Shown here: piece after piece, positions 22,701 to 31,700 of the stretch
Position numbering within the stretch: the first letter of the stretch is position 1
Layout: each line of letters opens with the position of its first letter
Assembly (NCBI RefSeq): GCF_028583425.1
Contig: NC_072801.1
Location: 10,436,001 to 10,500,000 of the forward strand
Length of the DNA stretch: 64,000 nucleotides
Reading direction: 5' to 3'
DNA from: Eublepharis macularius
Lineage: Eukaryota > Chordata > Lepidosauria > Squamata > Eublepharidae
The notes under the pieces: model-generated
The model's input: only the letters and a program-made list of their open reading frames with translations
Told to the model about the DNA's origin: nothing
The model's database searches: none
Program-made: the position numbers and the translations under genes

Positions 22701-25700
22701 TATCAGGTGTACCCCTCTGAACCACCAAGAGCATTGTCTGTTCAAACATGGCAGGGAGAATGGCATTCAGGCAGCATTTGGGGTTGCTGTGGCAACACAG
22801 AGTAGCCTACAGTGAGTCAGCAGTGCTGGTCTCCAGCATTTCGAGAGGAGGGTGACTGACAGAGGTGATGGGATGTGTGGAAGCTGAGCCAGCAAGGGGA
22901 ATGTCAACAAAGGGGGAATGGAATTTCCCCACAAGTCCTCACAGGTCCCCATGCGGGCGTCTATAAATCTGTTTGTCTTTCAGCTGCCTTGAGACTCTTT
23001 CTTTTTTTTTTTTTTGTTCAGTCTAGACTCTTGCTGCACAAATGGCTGCATCCTGCTGGGGACCAGAAATTTGGGATTGTTTGTCACGCTGGTGAACTGG
23101 CAGTCCTTGTGGGATGCAATGAGCCTGCTGATTAACCAGCTGATAATAGATGGCATCTTGAAGACAAGCATCAGGTGCAGCCTGGGTCTGCTGGCTTGGA
23201 AATTGGGTGCCAGCCATCTTGGGGAAGGTGCTGCAATGCTGGATTCTCTATGCCAAATTATCGTAGCAGAGACCAGCGGTGCAGCCAGCTGCCAAAACCA
23301 CAAGCAACCTCCCAGCTCCCGGACTCAGTGTTGGGAGCGAGAGCGCCCAAGCAGAGGCAGCTCAGCAGTCTCTGTCAGAAGCCACACAAGACAAGACCTT
23401 GGGTCAGTCACAGCTCTTTGGAGCTCTTTCAGCTCCACTCACCTCACAGGGCGATTGTTGTGGGGATAATAATAACATACTTTGTAAACCGCTTTGAGTG
23501 GGCATTAAGTTGTCCTGAAGGGTGGTATATAAACTAAATGTTGTTGTTGTTGTTAAGGCTGCATTTTGGGCCCAGTAGCTCAGCTGGAGTGGCAATCACC
23601 ACCCAAGTCATTCAGCCCGTGTTTTTCCCAAACGGGTTTGGCCAGAAGCAAAGAACTTTGCATCTCTCTGCCTCTTTCTTCAGCCACTTTCAGAACCCCC
23701 CTCAAAACTGTGTCTTCATCCAAAATTAAACTCAATTCCACGTGCCCAGGGCATGACCAGAAAGCGCTCTGTTTCACCTCTGTGTTTGCTCAGCCTTGCG
23801 CCATTAACTTCGCAGGATGGAGCAGCTGACTCTATTGTCTGCTCCCTAATGCGGAGTTTGCTTGCTGCTCACCGGAGTCCACAGCCCTTGGCTCCTCTCC
23901 TGCTCCACGTCCTGGATTCGGGAGAGCTTAGCTGGAATGGCTGGGGGCAGATGACAGAAAGCTGGGGCCCTGTTTGCTGGCCGCTTGCTCTTGGCAGGCG
24001 GGCTAAGGCAGTGCTGCTTGGCAGCCAGCCTGTCACATTCATGCGTCCTTGGGGGGTATATGTTATGTGCTTAGCTGCTTAGCATCAGAGAAAAAGTAAA
24101 AAGCAGAAAAGAGCAGCCCTTCCTGGGTTCATCTTAATTCATGTGGTTGCCCCCAGTCCCAAGCAGGGCAAAGCCCCTTCCAACCTTGCTTCTATCTTCT
24201 CCCCCCTTTACCTTTTTTATTCAATTCTGTAAATAGTAAGCTTTTTAGGATGCAAGGAGCTGGGTTTTCAAAGAGGGGGCTATATCATATATGTTTTGTT
24301 TTGTTTTGTTTGCCGTCAAGTCGCAGCCAACTTACGGCGACCCCTGCTGGGGTTTCAAGGCAAGAGACATTCAGAAGTGGTTTGTCGCTGCCAACCTGTG
24401 CGTAGCGACCCTCAATTTCCTTGGTTGTCTCCCATTCAAGTGCTAACCAGGGCTGACCCTGCTTAGTTTCCAAGACCTGACAAGATTGGGCTAACCTGGA
24501 CCATCCAAGTCAGGGCATTTTATATGTGACTCCTTTAAAAAAGCAGAGACTATGTCAGTGAGGAAGCATGTGCAGCTGTGGCTTGCTTGATGCTTGCTTT
24601 ACTGTCCCTTAGGCACCAAGCCAAGCCATGTCTTTTCCCCAGGCTTTTAACTGAGCGGGGTTCCATCTTTTTAGCAGTTTTTGTGGTCTGCTTCTAGCCT
24701 AAAGATATCATTGTGGCTGTTGAATGTTGTTTTATATTGTTTTTATGACTTTGGGTTGCTTTGTTATTGATCATTCTTAAGGGTTTTTAAAAAATGGTTT
24801 TATTGTATTGTTTCTAACTTTGCGAGTAACCTTGGGCAGGTCTCTGGAAACGCAACTTGTGAGAAATAATAAATAAATACAAAAACACACTTCCAAATTG
24901 CCTGATTGCTGTGGCAAGCAGTCACATTTTGGCCTGTAAATTCTTGCTGTGGTGACCAAAGCAGGCATTCTCACGGCATTCTTGTTTCTCCTGGGTAAGG
25001 CCAAACCCATTATGTTGTCAGAACAGACCAGGACATTATATAGGGGAGATGCTTGTGCCTAGTTCTAGTCTATAATATTATCTTCCACTTTTAGAGATAT
25101 ATTACCTGGATTTGTGGGATGCTAAGTTCCAAAACTGTACTAACCAGATTAATTTATGAGAGCGGTAAAAGCTCCTTGGAGATACAATATTAATCTCAGT
25201 GATAACAGAGCGTGCAAGCTTTTAATTGGATGATTAATGAAGAAAACTCTGCTGCATTTTTGTAGTACGCTACAAAGGAATCTACCTTTCTTTTGTAACA
25301 CAGGGAAGTTCGTGTTGTGGTGTTTTAGAGTCAGGACTTGTAGCACGCTCTGCAGTACAAAATAAAAATAAAAGAAAAACAGAATTGCATTATGTTAAAA
25401 TATGTAAACGAATCATATGTACATATTTGTAGTGTTTTTGCATTGTTATAATAATAGGGGCAGAAACAGGGCCGATTCCAGACGACTAACCTGAAGGCGC
25501 TGCATGCCGCCATGTTCCGGATCGCGACGGGGAAAACGCGATATTTCGCGTTTTCCCCGTCACGATCCGGAACATGGCGGCATGCAGCGCCTTCAGGTTA
25601 GTCGTCTGGAATCGGCCCAGGAAAGATTCAAGAATAACAGGGAAGAATAAACGGTTATTTCAGCAACACATTTTTAGGCCTAGTTTTAGTTAGTGCCCAG

Positions 25701-28700
25701 TCCAAATACTTGAAACCAAGAAGTAATGAGCTTGGCCCAGATCTTTTCTCACCACTGCAAGAATTATTCCAGCCTTCTTTCTCTGCTTTAAGAGACTGTA
25801 TCGAAGGATTCATGGAAAAATATAACATTTCAGAGGGGCTTAGCTGAACCAGAGAGAGAGAAGAAGCATATTATTGCGGCTCTTTCAGTGATGGTAATCT
25901 GCTATTTTTAGGATGTTTTTCATTTTACAGGGGTTACCCATCTTGGGCCCTATTTTTCTGAGAGAAAGGTGGGTCTAGAGAGAAAGAGAAAGACAGAGAG
26001 GAACCATACTTTTGCTGGCTATTTTAACAGTGTTCATTTGCTGTTTTTAGGATGTATTTGATTTTGTGCTTGTTGCCTATCTTGGGCCCCAGGTTTCTGA
26101 CTGAAAAGTGGGCCTATAAATGTGTTAAATAAGTAAGGGGCTGCAAAGGAGAAAGGACAACACAGTTGGAAGAAGCAGAGACCTTTGGATGGTGGAGGGT
26201 GAAGGAGCCAGTTGAGGGAAGGACAGAGGCAAGGATACGTGGAGGCCAGGGACCAGGGTAAGGCTGAGGGGCTTGTGGTTGACAGGAAACCAGGGTAGGG
26301 GTCTGATGAAGCATGCAGTTCTGGAGACTGTTAAACCCCCATCTCCATGTTCTTTCTAGGCACTGCTGGCGTGATTATCTCTCTCAGCCGCATCTTCACC
26401 AAGCTCCTTTTATCTAATGAGAAAGAGAATACCATCATCTTCTTCTTCATCTCCATCAGCCTTGAGCTCACATGCTTCATTCTGCACCTCCTGGTGAAAC
26501 AGACGCAGTTTGTGAAGTATTACACAGCTCGTTCCCGAGACGTGGCACCTGAGTTCAAAAGGGCCGGGGACCATGGCACTGGCTACAGGGTTCACCATGA
26601 CGTCACTGCAGAAGATGTCCGATTCGTATGTTTTCTTCTCCAGGCGCAAGTGGCAGCGCATTTCTGTGGGAGTGGGAGAACACCTTTCGTTCTAGTGCTG
26701 TAAATCCTTTGGAGAGAAGGAAATAAAATTAGCGAGTTGTTGGCAGGCAAATGGGTCCATGTCAGTTTGGGAATTCCAGTCAGTTTGGGAATTTCAGAGG
26801 CAGTGATTAATTCTGATGGAGGGGTATTATGGGGTGGGTAATTTCTTTTTCTGAAATTCACTTGTTTAGAAATAGCCACGATTCCTATTTTTTTCTCTTT
26901 TAAGAGCAGGATTTCTCTTTCATTTCTCCTTGAAGAGAAATCAAGGCACCCTTTTGTAACTTCAACCTTTGCAGTTGTTTTATGTTACATTCCAGGGTGT
27001 TTAACTCTGGTGCTCTAGCAGGAAGATAGGAAGGCCTTGGAAGACATTGCCTGCCTCTGAGCGTCTACAGAGTGAAATTCTGAAATGTTGCAGAACCTTC
27101 GTTCCTGCCCTTCCTCTCTTCAAATTTCAATTTGATCAAAAAGGAATTGTTTAAAAACTGACTCCAAATACCTAAAGAGAGGAAAAGCGAAGGGAGAAAC
27201 TGGGTAAAAAGGAATTCTGGGTCCTGTTCAGACGTGCAGTCTTCCCTAAGGGGAAATCCCTTCCTACTGCTTTCAGACAAAAAAGGCTGTGTGTACGCTT
27301 GGGCTTTTTGCGGCCTCCCCAGGCTATGTCCTCTGCTACCTCTAGAGGCATTTTCCCACTCTGAAAAAATTTGGTTGGTTTAAAAAAAAAAAGGATGATG
27401 GATGACTGCTCAGTTATTTGAACTAAGTGGGGTGTTTTTAAAAACAGAATTCGAAACATGGACTAACAGGCTCTTGGAGCAGCAGGAAAGGTGGGACTGA
27501 ATCAGCATTCCGTGCATTCCTTTCATGGACTGTTGAGCTGAAATATTTATATCCTACAGGGGTGAAAGTAACTTAAATTTCTGTGTCTCTTGGGGGACTT
27601 GAAGCAGAAGATGGGAAGTTCCACTTTGGTCACTTTCTTAACTCTGTACCAGACTGTACACACTTAACTTTCACCCTGATATCCTGCTTCTGAGAAGGAG
27701 CATACAAAATATTTTTCTTAAATCCCATGTTTTTGCAAGTAGGTAAAAATATATGATAAAATCAAAGACACAAGCCAGAGGCTCAAAGTATTTCATAACT
27801 GCTGAGCGATCTGCACCTAAGTCCCTCAATTACTCACTGGCATTGGCTGGCTGGCTGGTTGGAAGGAAGAAAGGATGGATGGATGGGTGCGGGGAGTCAC
27901 AAAAGTGAATGCCACAGTAAATCTGTTAATTTTCACAGCAAAAGAAGAAATACTCTTGTGGCATCTTAAATTCCGACAACTCTATCCCACTGCAAAACCC
28001 ACTGATTCCTGTGACTGCAGAAGATGGGACCCTCCCAACTGTAGGGCAGGGCTGTTTTCTTCAGGCATGTAGAAGGAGCACAAAATGTTGGAGGGGCCCT
28101 GATGCAGTGCGCAGTGGCTGTCAAATGGCATGGTAGATCAGGAAGTCCCTGCGTTGAATCCTGCCCCTGCAACACATTGACCAGGTGGCCGAAGGCAAGC
28201 TATACTTTCCCAGATAATGAACTAGCCTGCTTTACAGGGCTCTTGTGCGGATGATCACATGCTAATGCCCATCAAGGGCTTTGAGGACGAGTGCTTATAC
28301 AAATGCTAAGTATTCTTCTTGCTTCTTTTTTTCCCTCCCAGGAAAACCGGCCTCGTGGTCCAGAGGGCTCCCCTCCGGACACCTTCGTGCAGGAAGGGGA
28401 GCTGGTTGGCAGTGGCACCTATATGAGGTTTGACGTCCCATCCCACAAAGTGAAAAGGAGCTGGCCCAGCTTCAGAGGTACGAATGCAGTGATTCTTGGG
28501 GAAAGTGCAGTTGTAAAGGCCTAGTTCTGAAAACACCAGCCAGGTGTAAGCATAACACACCTGAAACGTTGGCTCATGTCACAAGCTGGTGGGCAGGAGC
28601 TGGAAAAAATGGTAGCTTTTCCCAGTGAAGTCATGGATGAGCTGAGATTCTTAACACAGCCAGGGGAGCCCAGCAGCTGCACCAGAAAAACAGGGCTGTA

Positions 28701-31700
28701 CTTATCTGTAACTGTTATTCATGAAGTGTTCTTCTGTACAGTCCCATATGGTGGACTGTGCATGCACAGGGCAGCCCTGCACATGTGCAGTATCCATGTG
28801 GGACTGCACAGAAGACATGATGATGAAAACAGGGTTGCGCTTACCTATAACTGTTGTTCACCAAGCGTTCTTCTGTGCAGGCACACATGGGGAACTACGC
28901 ATGCACAAGCCAGCCAAGTGCATGTGCAGTTCCCATGTGGGACTGCACAGAAGACACGACAGTAAAGAGCATGAGACCCTCAACTTCTGTACTGCTTCCA
29001 GCATGGTTGGTCCTGCATGAATCCTGCTGCTTCAGGGAGCTACATAGTTTGCTTGCTTGGTTGAGCTGGCTCTACCGATTCCAGCCTGATTTGTGTTCCT
29101 TTGGTGTCCATGCACAGATATGATGCTCCATCGCTACATCGTTTCCCGGGTGATCTGGGCATACATGTTGTCGATAGCAATGACTTACTTCATCACGCTG
29201 TGCCTCTTTCCTGGACTGGAGTCAGAAATCCGGAACTGCACCCTAGGGGAGTGGCTCCCAATCCTTATCATGGCAATCTTCAACCTCTCAGACTTTGTGG
29301 GCAAGGTAGGACTTGGCCTGCCTCTGGGCACTGGGACAGAGTGCAAAAGAAACCATGTTTTGTCCACATTTTTGTTTGCCGTTCTGTATATGGGTTTCCT
29401 AGAGCAATTTTCTGTTACCAATTTGCTAATGAGCTCAGAGAAGTGACTGGCCTCTGTATTATTTTAGGAGCTCTCCTGGCCACCTGTGAGCTGTGTTGCT
29501 GGCCCTTAACCTTTTACAAAGGAAGTGCCTCCTTTGCAGTTTATGAAAGCTTCACTGAGTTCACAGGTACTAGGATAGACTCTGGAGAGCAGCGCCAGTT
29601 AGTGCTCTTCAGTATACACCGAAGGTCTGACTCAGTTTAAGGCGCCTTGCCTGGTTGGCTAGAAATGGTCTGTACTGCATGCGATAAGGCAGATTACTTC
29701 CACTGGGTAGGCAGCTTTCTGCAATGCAGCATGCTCTGGGCGGTTGGTGGAGGTAGATCGCTTCTCACTGGAAATGCTGTCTCTCCAGCCTGGTCAGAGC
29801 AAAAAATAACCTGAATTCTACACCTCCAAAAATTGGCTGTGATTTGTAGAGTTAATACAAATCAATCAGCTTTATACAGCACACTTACTTTATATAATTT
29901 ATTTTGTTTCTGAAGTCCTGATGACTGGAAAAGCGACCAGCCATTTCCCCACACATGAGAGATGACCAAAAGTTCCCCAGATTTCATCAGGCACTGGCCT
30001 AAAGACTTTCAGCTTACAAGAAGACCTAGAAAAACAGTGTTGCACTTACCTGTAACTGTTGTTCATCTAGGTCTTCGTGCAGGCACACATATGGGACTGC
30101 ACGGAAGACCATTGATGAATGTTTTGTTGTGAATTGAAGTCACAAGTCTCAGAATGTTCCACAGCCATAGTCAGACTTTGCGCTTCTGTGATGCTGGCAC
30201 AAAATGGCAGTTCTAATAACAGTGGTTAATAATTCCGTATAAGTAAAATCTCCATGTTCAGGGACTTGCTGGGAGACAACAGCTGGGGAGGGACTGCAGC
30301 TTTGCAGCTTTCATAGCTAACTCGTGTGCTTCGTGGAAGTACCTGACTGGCTGCTCTGGGAAAAAGGATGCTGCATTTGAGAGTCCGTTGCATTTGATCC
30401 AGTGGTATGTTTCTTATGGCAGAAACGTGGCAGAAACATTCTAAAAAGCAGTCCTGTTGCTGGAGCACTCTCTCTCTCCCTGCTTGCAGATTCTGGCTGC
30501 CTTGCCTTACGACTGGCGGGGGACCCACCTTCTCATCTATTCCTGTCTGCGAGTTGTCTTCATCCCGCTGTTCATCATGTGCGTGTATCCCAACGGGAAG
30601 CCCACCTTTGGTCACCCGGCCTGGCCTTGCGTCTTTTCCCTCCTCATGGGGATCACCAACGGCTACTTTGGCAGCGTACCCATGATCCTTGCAGCTGGCA
30701 AAGTGAGCCCAGAGCAGCGGGAGCTGGCAGGTCAGTGGGAAAGCCTATCAAACCCTGAGTAGTTGATCTTAAACCCTGATAGGTTGGGTGCAGTCTTTTC
30801 CAAGGAGATCAGGCCCCAGATGCTCTTCTTGCTGTGTTGTTGTTATGATGGGGCAGGAGTCAGCGGTAGAGACAACTTACATCTTGCAGGGTGCAATGCA
30901 GCTCTGCGCTCTGCCTCCAGAGACACACTGCATTCCCCGACACTATCAAGACAGCAGTGGTGGTGTAGTGGTTAGAGTGTCAGACTAGGATCTGGGAGAC
31001 TCAGGTTGGACTCCATGCTCTGCTCACTCAGCCCAGCCTGTTTCCCAGGGTTTGTTGTAAGGATAAAATGGAGACGAGGAGAACGAAGGCTGCTTTGGGT
31101 CCCTGTTAGGGAGAAAGGTGGGATGTAATTGAAATAAATAAAATAAATATAAGTCGAGTCCCTGTGGCGAGGTTTTGCCTCCACTGCAAAGCACTCCTCT
31201 TCTTTGTAGGAGTTAATGGGCAGCCCTGCACTGAGTTATGTAGCAGATGAAACACATGCATTTTGCAGACTCGAGCAGGCCCACCTTCGAAATAGCACAA
31301 ACATGGTCTGTGCATGCAAAGGCGACCATTAAACAAGCAGCAAGATCATGCCAAGGTCTCACGGGCATTTTGTCTGCCTTCCACCAGCATCCTGCCGCTG
31401 CCAGCCCCTGCACAGCCCTTCCAGGGGGCTGCTCACCCACATCTGGTATCCAGAGGTAGATGTAGGTGGAGGGGAGGCCCATCCAGCGATCGCTTTGTAG
31501 CTGCTGATAGACCATGAATTGTCTTTAAAGCAAGTGGGGCTTAATGGCAGGATCAAACATCCCGAGGAGGAGAAAATATTTTAAATGGGATAGACTATCC
31601 TGGAAGGGAGGGAGGAAGAAAGGCATTCTGAGGGGACAGATGGCCAAGGAGACAGAGTGTTCAATCAGATTCCGTGAGGGAAACAGAACTGTTATAAAGG

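Larger units (their letters stand above)
22606..26359 (+). other. SLC29A4: Remainder of intron 6 of SLC29A4
   Basis: Apart from the SINEs and the palindrome listed, the stretches 22606-23398, 23555-24304, 24881-25469 and 25618-26359 contain nothing I can identify. The acceptor TTCTTTCTAG precedes exon 7. Confidence 0.6.
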
